A DNA stretch of 63,636 nt, from the NCBI GenBank assembly GCA_023417265.1, contig JAEZFY010000297.1, forward strand, positions 1 to 63,636. The letters are read 5' to 3'. How positions within the stretch are numbered: the stretch's first letter is position 1; every line of letters starts with the position of its first letter. The notes beneath the pieces were generated by a model that saw nothing but the letters and a program-made list of their open reading frames with translations, was not told the origin of the DNA and made no database searches. Source of the DNA: Actinomycetes bacterium. Lineage in GTDB: Bacteria > Actinomycetota > Acidimicrobiia > Acidimicrobiales > Ilumatobacteraceae. The position numbers were made by a program, and so were the translations under genes. Below, piece after piece: positions 1 through 8,449 of the stretch.

Positions 1-430
1 ACGCGAGGTAGCTGCATCTCGCACCGACGACGATGCCGAGCTCCACTTCCCAGTCGGTCTTGGTCGAGCCGCGCGGGATGCGCACGTCGTCGTTCGGGCC
101 GATCAGCGTGTTGGGGGACTTGGTGAACACGATCGGCTCGTCGGGGACCGATTGCCCGGTCTCGGCTGCGTGATCGCTGTAGTTGAGGCCGATGCAAAGA
201 ATCTGGTGCGGACGCGCGAACGGTGCTCCGATCCGCTCCCCCGTGAACTGGCACACTTCCCCGGCGGCAGTGCGTTCGTCGACGAGCGCCCGTACTCGCG
301 CCAGCCCGCCAGAGCCGAAGAACGCCTCGTCGAAGTCCTCGATCTCCCCGGACACGTCGACGTAGGTCTCGGCGTCGATCCTCACGACCGGCCATTCGCC
401 TCCTACCTCTCCGATTCGCATCAGTTGCAT
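1..430 (-). CDS. Fumarylacetoacetate hydrolase (FAH) family protein, C-terminus cut by window edge
   Basis: The first 143 residues are present, starting at an ATG with the next gene's stop 10 bp upstream; the C-terminus lies left of base 1. The FAH-fold signatures are visible: ILCIGLNYSDHAAETG around residues 78-93, then VFTKSPNTLIGPNDD and the metal-site segment DWEVELGIVVG. The family hydrolyses or decarboxylates 2,4-diketo or 2-hydroxy-dienoic acids with Mg2+. Lying behind a sugar-acid dehydratase and a dehydrogenase in a rhamnose operon, it could be the 2,4-diketo-3-deoxy-L-rhamnonate/fuconate hydrolase of the non-phosphorylative deoxy-sugar route, releasing pyruvate and lactate. Family assignment is firm; substrate is inference. 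Confidence 0.85.
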   Translation of the reverse strand, partial: MQLMRIGEVGGEWPVVRIDAETYVDVSGEIEDFDEAFFGSGGLARVRALVDERTAAGEVCQFTGERIGAPFARPHQILCIGLNYSDHAAETGQSVPDEPIVFTKSPNTLIGPNDDVRIPRGSTKTDWEVELGIVVGARCSYLA

Positions 431-440
431 AGCTGTCCTC

Positions 441-1454
441 TCAATCCGGGCTGACGCGGAGCAGAACCTTGCCCACCTCTGGTTCACGGCTGTCGAGTAG
501 TCGGAGCGCTTCGCCGGCCGAGTCAATGTCGATCTCGTGCGTGACCAGTGCGCACGGGTCGAGCGTGCCCTGGGTGAATGCGTCGACGGCGTCCAGCCAG
601 GCTGCGTGCGGCGCACCGAACACGGAGTGCAACTCGACGCGCTGCTCGAACAGGTCGAACGCGTTGATGGCGACGGCGGGATCAGGGACGCCGATCACCA
701 CGAGTCTGCCGCCGCGGCGAGTGAGTGAGATTGCGGCCTCCAGCGCCGCGCGGCCACCCGCCGCTTCCACCACGACGTCGAAGCCGTGCGCGCAGTCAGC
801 GATGCCGGCCGGATCCATAGTGCTGGTCGCTCCGCAGCGGAGCGCCATCTCAGCCGCGCGTGAACTGGGATCGATCACCACGAGTTCTCTCGGCGCGTCG
901 GCACGCAGCAGCTGCACCGTGAGGCATCCGAGGGTGCCTCCGCCGACCACTGCGACACGGTCTCGGTGTGTGACCGCGGCTCGTCGCACGGCATCGGCTG
1001 CGCACGCAGCGGGCTCGAGCGCAGCGGCAGACCGCAAGTCTGCTTCCGGCGTGAGTCGGTGCAGTTGAGCGACCGGGATCACGAGCTGTTGCGCCCACGC
1101 TCCGGGGCGAGTGAAGCCGATCTCGTCGTAGCGGGTCTCGCAGACGACGGCTTCTCCTGCCGCGCAACGCGCGCATGCGCCGCAGGAACCGAAGCCTTCA
1201 CCCACGACCTTGGCACCGAGGATGGAGCGGTCGGTCGCGATGCCGACCTCGGCGACGGTGCCTGACCACTCGTGTCCGGGGATCACGGGGTAGCGCACGA
1301 GCCCGGCGGGCCGGTCACCGGCGAACAGCTCGACGTCGGACCCGCAGATGCCGGAGTAGGCGACGTCGATGATTGCTTCGCCTGGCCCGGGGACCGGGCT
1401 CGGCACGTCTACCAGTCGGATCTGGCCGGGCGCGTCGATGCGGACGGCCTTCAT
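441..1454 (-). CDS. Zinc-dependent alcohol/polyol dehydrogenase (MDR family)
   Basis: A 337-residue medium-chain dehydrogenase of normal length. The catalytic zinc segment GICGSDVELF and GHEWSG lie near residues 35 and 60. The structural-zinc cysteines are in CGACARCAAGEAVVC, and the Rossmann motif VVGGGTLG is near residue 165. It resembles sorbitol/threonine-type dehydrogenases that oxidise a secondary alcohol with NAD(P)+. Its ATG overlaps the stop of the enolase-family gene by 4 bp, so the two are probably translationally coupled. In this operon it may oxidise a sugar or a 2-keto-3-deoxy sugar acid; the substrate cannot be read from sequence. Confidence 0.88.
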   Translation of the reverse strand: MKAVRIDAPGQIRLVDVPSPVPGPGEAIIDVAYSGICGSDVELFAGDRPAGLVRYPVIPGHEWSGTVAEVGIATDRSILGAKVVGEGFGSCGACARCAAGEAVVCETRYDEIGFTRPGAWAQQLVIPVAQLHRLTPEADLRSAAALEPAACAADAVRRAAVTHRDRVAVVGGGTLGCLTVQLLRADAPRELVVIDPSSRAAEMALRCGATSTMDPAGIADCAHGFDVVVEAAGGRAALEAAISLTRRGGRLVVIGVPDPAVAINAFDLFEQRVELHSVFGAPHAAWLDAVDAFTQGTLDPCALVTHEIDIDSAGEALRLLDSREPEVGKVLLRVSPD

Positions 1455-2617
1455 CCGTCGTCCCGTCGGCTCGCCGCGTCGCGCTTGTGCCAGTCGTCCG
1501 CCCACAGGTCGAAGTGCGCAGACGTCTTCGGGTGCTCGGCGATTAAATCGAGATCGAGTTCGACGCCGAGTCCGGGTGCTGTCGGCAGGTCGAAGTATCC
1601 GTCGACGACTTCGGGGAGACCGGTTGCGGCTTGCTTCACGTGCGCGTCGGCGAAGTCGTTGAAGTACTCCAGCACCTTGAAGTTCGGCGTGCAGGCTGCG
1701 AGGTGGAGATTGGCCGCGGTCAGCACCTGCCCACCGACGTTGTGGGGGGCGACGAGCACGTCGTGGGTCTCGGCGGTGGCGGCGAGTTTGCGGGTTTCCA
1801 GGATCCCGCCGAAGTGGCCGACGTCGGGTTGAACGATGTCGGCTGCTTGGAGTTCGAACAGTTCGCGGAACTCGAAGCGGTCGTGAATGCGCTCGCCGGT
1901 AGCGATGGGGAGGTCGACTCGGCGGGCAACCTTGGCGAGCGACTTGAGGTTGGCCGGCGGTACGGGCTCCTCGACCCAGGCCGGGGCGAAGCGTGTCGCG
2001 AGCGTGGCGAGGCGGTGCGCCTCGTGTGGCGCGAACCGACCGTGCATCTCGAGCATCAGCTCCCGGTCGGCGCCGATCGCGTCGCGGACGGCCTCGATCA
2101 GGCCGATCGAGCGGCGGGTCTCGGTCGCATCCAACTCCGCACGTCCGGGACCGAACGGGTCGAGTTTGAGCGCCTGATACCCCCTGTCGACCACGCGCCT
2201 GGCGGCGGCGTGGAACTCGTCGGGGGTCCGCTCGACCGTGTACCAGCCGTTGGCGTAGGCCTTCACCCTGTCGCGGACCTTTCCGCCGAGGAGCCGCCAC
2301 ACCGGCTGTTCGAGGGCTTTGCCGACGATGTCCCAGGCAGCCATCTCCACACAGGCGATGCCGGACATCACGATCTCGCCGGCTCGCCCGTAGTCGCCGA
2401 ACTTCATCCGGTGCACGAGCGACTCGATGTCGAACGGGTCGCTGCCACGCACGTGGTTGCGGAACGCTTCGCCGAGATAGCCGCACAACGCGTCGGTGTG
2501 GTTGATCATCCGGGTCTCGCCGACCCCGCTGATCCCGTCGTCGGTGGTCAGCACGACGTAGGTGAGGTCGCGCCACGGCGTGCCGAGCACGTGGAGCGAC
2601 AGCTCGACGATCTTCAT
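1451..2617 (-). CDS. Enolase-superfamily sugar-acid dehydratase (mandelate racemase/galactonate dehydratase type)
   Basis: A 388-residue protein with both enolase-superfamily domains. Visible active-site elements, in order: KLDPFG, the metal-ligand strand LMLEMHGRF, WVEEPVPP, IATGER, the base-carrying segment APHNVGG and VLEYF. This set (Glu/His after strand 3, EEP, GER, His in PHN) matches the galactonate/rhamnonate dehydratase branch, which removes water from aldonic acids to give 2-keto-3-deoxy acids. Together with the adjacent dehydrogenase and FAH hydrolase it suggests a non-phosphorylative deoxy-sugar branch beside the rhaIDB genes. Exact substrate (L-rhamnonate, L-fuconate, galactonate) is not decided. 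Confidence 0.88.
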   Translation of the reverse strand: MKIVELSLHVLGTPWRDLTYVVLTTDDGISGVGETRMINHTDALCGYLGEAFRNHVRGSDPFDIESLVHRMKFGDYGRAGEIVMSGIACVEMAAWDIVGKALEQPVWRLLGGKVRDRVKAYANGWYTVERTPDEFHAAARRVVDRGYQALKLDPFGPGRAELDATETRRSIGLIEAVRDAIGADRELMLEMHGRFAPHEAHRLATLATRFAPAWVEEPVPPANLKSLAKVARRVDLPIATGERIHDRFEFRELFELQAADIVQPDVGHFGGILETRKLAATAETHDVLVAPHNVGGQVLTAANLHLAACTPNFKVLEYFNDFADAHVKQAATGLPEVVDGYFDLPTAPGLGVELDLDLIAEHPKTSAHFDLWADDWHKRDAASRRDDG

Positions 2618-2674
2618 GCGGTGTCCCGTTGTGGTGTCGCGGCGGAGGCTGGCGCACCGAGCGCCCTCTGCCGA

Positions 2675-3847
2675 TTACACGCCATGGCGTTGGAAGTGGT
2701 CGCGGAGCTGGCGCATCAGGGTTTGCGACGACAGGCCGTCGTAGATCACGGAAATGACGTGGTCGCCCCACGGTCGATAAATCGCGCGGACCTCCACCCC
2801 GGCGGCGCGCGCCTTGTCGACGAACTCGTCGACTCCGGCGACCGGGACGAGGTGATCGCCGTTGCTGATGGTGAGCAGCGTGGGCGGGGCGGAGGCTGAC
2901 AGGTAGCTCTCGACCTGGATCGCGGCGAGCCGCTCGGGATGCTCGGCGGTGGTTCCACCGATGTAGCGGACGACCATCTCACGGGTCTTCGGGCCCCAGA
3001 TCGGATCGGTGTTGTGTTCGATCCATTTCGGGTCGACGGCGGGCACCTCGCCGGCAACCGCGGCGATGCGCGGGAAGTCGCCGGCGACCGTCGCAGGCAG
3101 TCGTCCGGACGCGGCCGCGTACGTGGCGACGAGGGTGAGGTTCGCGCCGGCGGATGCGCCCCACACGGCGATCCGGTTGGGGTCCGCGCCGTAGTCGCGA
3201 GCGTGCTCAGCGATCCAGACGAGCGCCTGGGCAACCTGGGGCATGGCGATGTCCCACGTCGGTCGGTCATCGGTGGCCAGCGTGTACTCGGGGGCGAAGA
3301 CGACGTATCCCTGGTCGGCGAACCAGCGCAGAATCGCCGGGTTCTCGTCGGGGGCGCCCTGGTACCAGCCGCCACCGTGGACGTACACGACGATGGGTGC
3401 GCTGGCCGGGGGCGCGTCGCCGCGCGCTCGGTAGATCACGATGCGCAGCGCTTCGCCGCCCGGGCCGGTGTACGTGGCGGTGAGGTCCGGTGGCGGCTTC
3501 GGCCCGAGACCCACGGTCGTGAAGATGTTGAAGCGGATGGGAGCACTCGCGCGTCTGGCGGCGGCCAGCTGGCTTGCGAGGATCACGAGCGTGCCCAGCA
3601 ACGCTACCGCGCCCAGCGCGGCGAACACGAGCGCGACGGTGCTGGCGTCGATCCAGTACGCGACGAGTTCGAGCAGCATGCCAACGGAAACGACGATCGT
3701 TGCCGGACCGATCAGGGTCGGCCAGATCAGCGACCCGTACGCGCCCAGATACGGGATCCGTGGGGCGAAGGCTCCGAGCACGAGCAGCGCGCTGGTCGAC
3801 ACGATCAGCGCCCCGATCACGATCAGCGCGATCGCGATCGCGGTCAT
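2675..3847 (-). CDS. Membrane-anchored alpha/beta hydrolase (esterase/lipase, HSL/BD-FAE-like)
   Basis: A 390-residue protein. Residues 1-95 hold about three hydrophobic segments (MTAIAIALIVIGALIV, then two more), followed by an alpha/beta-hydrolase domain. The oxyanion motif VHGGGWYQG, the nucleophile elbow WGASAGAN and a C-terminal GDH with histidine are visible. It is predicted to sit at the membrane with the catalytic domain on one side; which side is unclear. The ATG overlaps the stop of the FMN dehydrogenase gene by 4 bp. It resembles the hydrolase at 19900 in both architecture and HGG/GxSAG motifs. A role in removing acyl groups from glycosides is inference. Confidence 0.85.
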   Translation of the reverse strand: MTAIAIALIVIGALIVSTSALLVLGAFAPRIPYLGAYGSLIWPTLIGPATIVVSVGMLLELVAYWIDASTVALVFAALGAVALLGTLVILASQLAAARRASAPIRFNIFTTVGLGPKPPPDLTATYTGPGGEALRIVIYRARGDAPPASAPIVVYVHGGGWYQGAPDENPAILRWFADQGYVVFAPEYTLATDDRPTWDIAMPQVAQALVWIAEHARDYGADPNRIAVWGASAGANLTLVATYAAASGRLPATVAGDFPRIAAVAGEVPAVDPKWIEHNTDPIWGPKTREMVVRYIGGTTAEHPERLAAIQVESYLSASAPPTLLTISNGDHLVPVAGVDEFVDKARAAGVEVRAIYRPWGDHVISVIYDGLSSQTLMRQLRDHFQRHGV

Positions 3848-5061
3848 CGTGCGAGTCTCCGGACGTGGCCGGGTTCGAGCTCGGCGACCGAGCGGACGCC
3901 GAGCAGCTTCATCGTGCGGACCACCTCGTCGGCGAGGATCTGGATCGCCCGCTCGACGCCGCGGCGGCCGCCGGCCATCAACCCGTACAGGTAGGCCCGG
4001 CCGACGAGCGTGAAGTCGGCGCCGCGGGCAAGCGCGGCGACGATGTCGGCGCCCGACATGATCCCGGTGTCGATCCACACCTCGACGTCGTCGCCGAGTT
4101 CCTTGCGGACTTCGGGGAGCAGATCGAACGGAACCGGGGCGCGGTCGAGTTGACGGCCGCCGTGGTTCGACAGCAGCACCCCGTCAACACCGAGGTCGGC
4201 GCAGCGTCGGGCGTCGTCGAGCGTCTGCACGCCCTTGACGACCACGGGGCCGGGCCAACGATCCCGGATCCACGCGAGGTCGTCGTAGGTAACGGTCGGG
4301 TCGAACATTGAGTCGAGCAACTCGGCGACCGTGCCGTCGAACCCCTTGAACGTCGAGAACCCGATCGGCTCGGTGGTCAGGAAGTCGGTCCACCAGCGGA
4401 CCTTCGGGATCGCGTTGAGCACCGTGCGCCCGGTCAGCGTCGGGGGAATCGTCAGGCCGTTGTAGCGGTCGCGCAGTCGTGCTCCGGCGACGGGCACGTC
4501 GACGGTGACCAGGAGCGTGTCGAAGCCGGCGACGGCGGCACGGTCGAGCACGTCGGTCGAGCGGTCGCGGTCGTTCCACATGTACAGCTGGAAGAAGTTC
4601 CGACCATGCGGGTTGGCGGCAGCGACTTCCTCGGGAGTCGCCGTGCCGACCGTCGACAGCGCGAACGGGATGCCCACTGCACCCGCCGCCGCGGCTCCGG
4701 CTTTCTCGCCGGCGGTGTGCATCATGCGCGTGAACCCGGTCGGGGCGATGCCGAACGGGAGCGCCGCAGGCGCACCGCAGATCGTGACGGTCGTGTCGAC
4801 GTCGGCGACGTCGCGCAGGATCGCCGGGAGGAACTCGATGTCGAGGAAAGCCTGCCGGGCCCGGGCGAGCGACAGCTCCGCCTCGGCCGCGCCGTCGGTG
4901 TAGTCGAACGGTGCCTTCGGCGTGACGCGCTTCGCGATCGCCCGCAGATCGGCGATCGTGTGCGCCCGGGCGAGCCGTGCGCCGGTGCGATCGAGGGTCG
5001 GGCGGCGGAACTTGAGGAGTTCGGCGAAGTCGCTCGGCTTCGGGACCCGTCGCTCGGTCAT
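3844..5061 (-). CDS. lldD: FMN-dependent alpha-hydroxy-acid dehydrogenase (L-lactate dehydrogenase type)
   Basis: A 405-residue FMN-binding (beta/alpha)8 enzyme. The diagnostic active-site motif SNHGGRQLD is present with the catalytic histidine near residue 300; FQLYMWNDRD and VDVPVAGARLRDRYNG are also typical. The family oxidises L-lactate and other L-2-hydroxyacids. Lactate is the expected end product of the lactaldehyde dehydrogenase half of the aldolase protein encoded two genes upstream, so conversion of that lactate to pyruvate is the most economical role. It overlaps rhamnulokinase and the downstream hydrolase by 4 bp each. Other 2-hydroxyacid substrates (for example mandelate) remain possible. 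Confidence 0.87.
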   Translation of the reverse strand: MTERRVPKPSDFAELLKFRRPTLDRTGARLARAHTIADLRAIAKRVTPKAPFDYTDGAAEAELSLARARQAFLDIEFLPAILRDVADVDTTVTICGAPAALPFGIAPTGFTRMMHTAGEKAGAAAAGAVGIPFALSTVGTATPEEVAAANPHGRNFFQLYMWNDRDRSTDVLDRAAVAGFDTLLVTVDVPVAGARLRDRYNGLTIPPTLTGRTVLNAIPKVRWWTDFLTTEPIGFSTFKGFDGTVAELLDSMFDPTVTYDDLAWIRDRWPGPVVVKGVQTLDDARRCADLGVDGVLLSNHGGRQLDRAPVPFDLLPEVRKELGDDVEVWIDTGIMSGADIVAALARGADFTLVGRAYLYGLMAGGRRGVERAIQILADEVVRTMKLLGVRSVAELEPGHVRRLAR

Positions 5062-6398
5062 GGGTGGGCCGCCTCCGTGCCAACACCGAGCCGGAGGCGT
5101 CCTTCGTCGACGGACCGGTACGCGCCGATCGCGAGACCTTGCACGATCGCGTTGCCGAGCGCCGCTGCTTCGGCGGACCCGACCCGGATCTGGCGTCCGG
5201 TGCGGCCGACGAGCCGACGAACGAGCAGATCGATGCGAGCCGCCCCGCCGAACACGACGACGTCCTCATACGCATGTGCGTGGTCGAGTTCGGCGAGCAC
5301 GTCCGCGACGCGGGCGGCGACCGACTCGATGATGCTGCGTGTCACGAGCGCTGGATCGGCACCGCGGGGAAGGCCGGCGAGCGCGGTGAATTCGCCGAGC
5401 ATGTCGTCGGGCGCGCGCAGCAGCGGATCGTCGACGTCCACGATCGGCGCCGCGACGTCGACCCGGGCGGCACGGTCGATCAGCGATTCGATCGCTATCC
5501 CACCCCACGCCGTCCGGCACTGCTCGAGCAGCCAGAAGCCGGTGACGTTGCGAAGGAATCGGACACCGCCAAGCGCGCCCGCTTCGTTGGTGAAATTGCG
5601 TGCACGCGCCCAATCGGACGTGTCGGGCAGCGGCCGTTCGATGCCGGTGAGCATCCACGTGCCGGTGGCCACGAAGGCCGAGCCGCCCGCTGACGGGGTG
5701 CCCATACCGACGACTGCCGAGGCGGTGTCGTGACCACCGACGAGGCTGACAGGAATCCCGCGCCAGTCACCCACGACGCGCCCAGCAGGTTCGATCGTGC
5801 CGAGCAGTTCGGCGCCGACTCCGGCCAGGGCCAGGAGTTCGGGGTGCCAGTTCCCCGCATGGACGTCGGTCAGACCGGAGCAGCCGGCGCTGGTGCGCTC
5901 CGTGACGGTGGCACCGGTGAGGTGGTGGACGAGCAGTTCGGGAAGCCACAGCAGCCGTGTTGCCCGGTCCAGTTCGTTGCGGTCGTGGGCGGCGAGTTGG
6001 AAGACCGTGTTGAACGGCTGCAGTTGGAGCCCGTTGCGGGCGTACATCTCGCGCGCGCCGAACCGGGCGACGAGGTCGAGATAGTCGTCGGTGCGGTGGT
6101 CTCGGTAGCTGAACGGAGGTGCGACGAGTTCGCCGGTCTCGTCGAGCAGGCCGTAGTCGACGGCCCACGTGTCGATGCCGATCGACGCGAGCGGGCCGCG
6201 TTCGAGGCAGCGCTCGAGTCCGGCGACGACGGCGCCGGTGATGGCCGCCCAATCCCACCGGAGATGGCCGGCCGTGTCGCGCCGGGGGGCGTGCGCGACG
6301 CGGTGGACCACCTCGGGGGTGATGGTGTCGGCGGCGAGATCGACGCGGCAGACGCGAACCGACGTGGCTCCGCAGTCGACGGCGGCAACGACGGTCAT
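5058..6398 (-). CDS. rhaB: Rhamnulokinase
   Basis: A 446-residue FGGY-family sugar kinase. The N-terminal phosphate-binding strand AAVDCGATSVRV, the GIDTWAVDYGLLDE motif, GGHDTASAV and the second ATP-site motif VVFGGAARIDLL are visible. NFTNEAGALGGVRFLRN is characteristic of rhamnulokinases within the family. It phosphorylates L-rhamnulose to L-rhamnulose-1-phosphate. The ATG overlaps the stop of the aldolase/dehydrogenase gene by 4 bp, and isomerase and aldolase genes are immediately upstream, which makes the rhaB assignment strong. Confidence 0.93.
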   Translation of the reverse strand: MTVVAAVDCGATSVRVCRVDLAADTITPEVVHRVAHAPRRDTAGHLRWDWAAITGAVVAGLERCLERGPLASIGIDTWAVDYGLLDETGELVAPPFSYRDHRTDDYLDLVARFGAREMYARNGLQLQPFNTVFQLAAHDRNELDRATRLLWLPELLVHHLTGATVTERTSAGCSGLTDVHAGNWHPELLALAGVGAELLGTIEPAGRVVGDWRGIPVSLVGGHDTASAVVGMGTPSAGGSAFVATGTWMLTGIERPLPDTSDWARARNFTNEAGALGGVRFLRNVTGFWLLEQCRTAWGGIAIESLIDRAARVDVAAPIVDVDDPLLRAPDDMLGEFTALAGLPRGADPALVTRSIIESVAARVADVLAELDHAHAYEDVVVFGGAARIDLLVRRLVGRTGRQIRVGSAEAAALGNAIVQGLAIGAYRSVDEGRLRLGVGTEAAHP

Positions 6399-6859
6399 CT
6401 CAGGAATGCCGCGGCGACGCCGGAGTCGACGGGGATGTGCAGCCCGGTCGTCTGGCGCAGGTCGTCGCCGGTGAGGGCGGCGACTGCCGCGGCGACGTGT
6501 TCGGGGAGCACCTCGCGCTTGAGGATCGTGCGTTGGGCGTAGTACGCGCCCAACTCCGACTCCGGCACTCCGTACGTCGCAGCACGCTGGGCACCCCAGC
6601 CGCCGGCGAAGATCCCCGAGCCGCGCACGACCCCGTCCGGGTTGACGCCGTTGACACGGATGCCGTGCTCGCCGAGTTCGACCGCGAGCAGTCGCACCTG
6701 GTGCGCCTGGTCGGCCTTGGTGGCCGAGTAGGCGATGTTGTTCGGGCCGGCGAACACCGAGTTCTTCGATGCGATGTAGACGATGTCGCCACCCATCTGT
6801 TGCTCGACCATCGCCTTCGCCGCGGCCTTGGCGACGAGGAACGAGCCCTTCGCCATCAC
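6395..6859 (-). CDS. rhaD: C-terminal part of bifunctional rhamnulose-1-P aldolase / lactaldehyde dehydrogenase (frameshifted)
   Basis: This 154-residue frame is the C-terminal half of the short-chain dehydrogenase domain: VYIASKNSVFAGPNNIAYSATKA contains the SDR Ser and YxxxK residues, and GIRVNGVNPDGVVRG follows. It is not an independent gene. Its reading frame can be extended upstream past its first Met (coding for LLETSEADWDLQHDV) to positions 6904-6906, where it abuts the frame of the upstream ORF. Restoring one base there would give a single protein of about 678 residues, the usual size of RhaD-type aldolase/dehydrogenase fusions. If the frameshift is real, this half would need reinitiation at the ATG at 6859. 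Confidence 0.8.
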   Translation of the reverse strand: MMAKGSFLVAKAAAKAMVEQQMGGDIVYIASKNSVFAGPNNIAYSATKADQAHQVRLLAVELGEHGIRVNGVNPDGVVRGSGIFAGGWGAQRAATYGVPESELGAYYAQRTILKREVLPEHVAAAVAALTGDDLRQTTGLHIPVDSGVAAAFLR

Positions 6860-8430
6860 GTCGTGCTGGAGGTCCCAGTCGGCTTCGCTGGTCTCGAGCA
6901 GCGTTTCGACAACGACAGACCGGCGTTGTTGACCACGAGGTCGATGCCGCCGAACGCGAGCACCGCAGCGTCGATCGCGCGGCCGACCGCTGCCGCGTCG
7001 GACACGTCGACGCCGACGCCGACGGCGACATCGTCATCGCCGAGTTCGGCCGCTGCTGCTGCGGCCTTGTCCGGGTCGAGGTCGGCCACGACGACACACG
7101 CGCCATCCGCGGCGAGCCGCGCGGCGATCGCCTTACCGATCCCGGACGCGGCGCCGGTGACGAAGGCGACGCGGGTGGCGTGCGACTTCGGCTTGGGCAT
7201 GCGCTGCAACTTGGCTTCCTCAAGCGCCCAGTACTCGATCCGGAACTTCTCACGGTCCGAGATCGGCTGGTAGGTCGACAACGCCTCGGCACCCCGCATG
7301 ACGTTGATCGCGTTGAGATAGAACTCGCCCGCCACCCGGGCGGTCTGCTTGTTGCGCCCGAAGCTGAACATCCCGACGCCGGGCACCAACACGATCAACG
7401 GATCGGCCCCGCGCATCGGCGGTGAGTCCGGCTCGGCGTGCGCCTCGTAGTAGCTGCGGTACTCCGCGCGGTACGGCTTGTGCAGTTCGTGCAGGCGCGC
7501 GATGCACTCCTCGACCGGCGCCGCAGCGGGCAGGTCGAGCAGCATTGGTTTGACCTTCGTGCGCAGGAAGTGGTCCGGACACGACGTGCCCAGGTCGGCG
7601 AGGCGCGGGTGTTCGGTGCGCGACAAGAAGTCGAGCACGGCCGGGTCGTCGGTGAAGTGGCCGACCATCGGTGCGTCTCGTGAGGCGATCCCGCGGATCG
7701 TCGGCGCCAATGCCGCGGCCTTGGAACGACGCTGCTGCTCGGGAAGCGGTTCGTAGCCGGCGAGCACGGCACCGAACGGCTCGGGTCTGCCGTGCGCGGC
7801 GATGTACTCCGCTGCGGTGTTGATGATCCACAGCGAGTTCGCTTCGCACTCGTCGCTCGTCGCGCCCCACGCGGTGATTCCGTGGCCGCCGAGGATCACA
7901 CCGACGGCGTCGGGGTGCTCGGCCTGGATCGCCGCGATGTCCAGCCCGAGCTGGAATCCGGGTCGCCGCCAGGGGATCCAGGCCACCTTGTCGCCGTAGA
8001 TCGTGCGGGTCAACGCTTCGCCGTCGGCGGCCGTTGCGATGGCGATGCCGGCGTCGGGGTGGAGGTGGTCGACGTGCGGGGCGGTGACGAGCCCGTGCAT
8101 CGCGGTGTCGATCGAGGGCGCGGCACCGCCTTTGCCATGGAGGCAGTAGTCGAACGCGGCGACCATCTCGTCCTCGCGGTCGATGCCCGGATACACGTCG
8201 GCGAGCGCGCGCATCCGGTCGAGGCGCAGCACCGCCAGGCCCGACTCGGTGAGCGTGCCGAGGTCGCCGCCCGAGCCTTTGACCCACATCAACTCGACGT
8301 CGCCTCCGGTGACGGGGTCGGTGTCGACGCCCTTGGCCGAGGTGTTCCCGCCGGCGTAGTTGGTGTTGCGTCGATCGGCGCCGAGGCGGTTCGATCGGGC
8401 CAGGAGGTCGCGGACGGCGTTGTGGGTCAT
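6856..8430 (-). CDS. rhaD: N-terminal part of bifunctional rhamnulose-1-P aldolase / lactaldehyde dehydrogenase (frameshifted)
   Basis: Starts at the ATG at 8430, 20 bp after the isomerase stop; an in-frame extension further upstream would overlap rhaI and is not needed. Residues 1-410 are a class II aldolase domain (TNYAGGNTSAKG, the zinc-histidine segment HLHPDAG, LGGHGITAWG). From about residue 430 an SDR domain begins with VTGAASGIGKAIAARLA. Translation runs into a wrong-frame tail after GLSLSK near 6905. The intact enzyme would cleave L-rhamnulose-1-P to DHAP and L-lactaldehyde and oxidise the latter. A one-base deletion, either real or an assembly error, separates it from the C-terminal half. 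Confidence 0.88.
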   Translation of the reverse strand: MTHNAVRDLLARSNRLGADRRNTNYAGGNTSAKGVDTDPVTGGDVELMWVKGSGGDLGTLTESGLAVLRLDRMRALADVYPGIDREDEMVAAFDYCLHGKGGAAPSIDTAMHGLVTAPHVDHLHPDAGIAIATAADGEALTRTIYGDKVAWIPWRRPGFQLGLDIAAIQAEHPDAVGVILGGHGITAWGATSDECEANSLWIINTAAEYIAAHGRPEPFGAVLAGYEPLPEQQRRSKAAALAPTIRGIASRDAPMVGHFTDDPAVLDFLSRTEHPRLADLGTSCPDHFLRTKVKPMLLDLPAAAPVEECIARLHELHKPYRAEYRSYYEAHAEPDSPPMRGADPLIVLVPGVGMFSFGRNKQTARVAGEFYLNAINVMRGAEALSTYQPISDREKFRIEYWALEEAKLQRMPKPKSHATRVAFVTGAASGIGKAIAARLAADGACVVVADLDPDKAAAAAAELGDDDVAVGVGVDVSDAAAVGRAIDAAVLAFGGIDLVVNNAGLSLSKRCSRPAKPTGTSSTT

Positions 8431-8449
8431 GGCTTCGTTGTCCGTGTGT

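Noticed and set aside
6880..6930. Programmed -1 frameshift in the aldolase gene
   Set aside because: Only an AAA triplet is present, with no X XXY YYZ heptamer or obvious downstream stimulator, so a mutation or sequencing indel is more likely.
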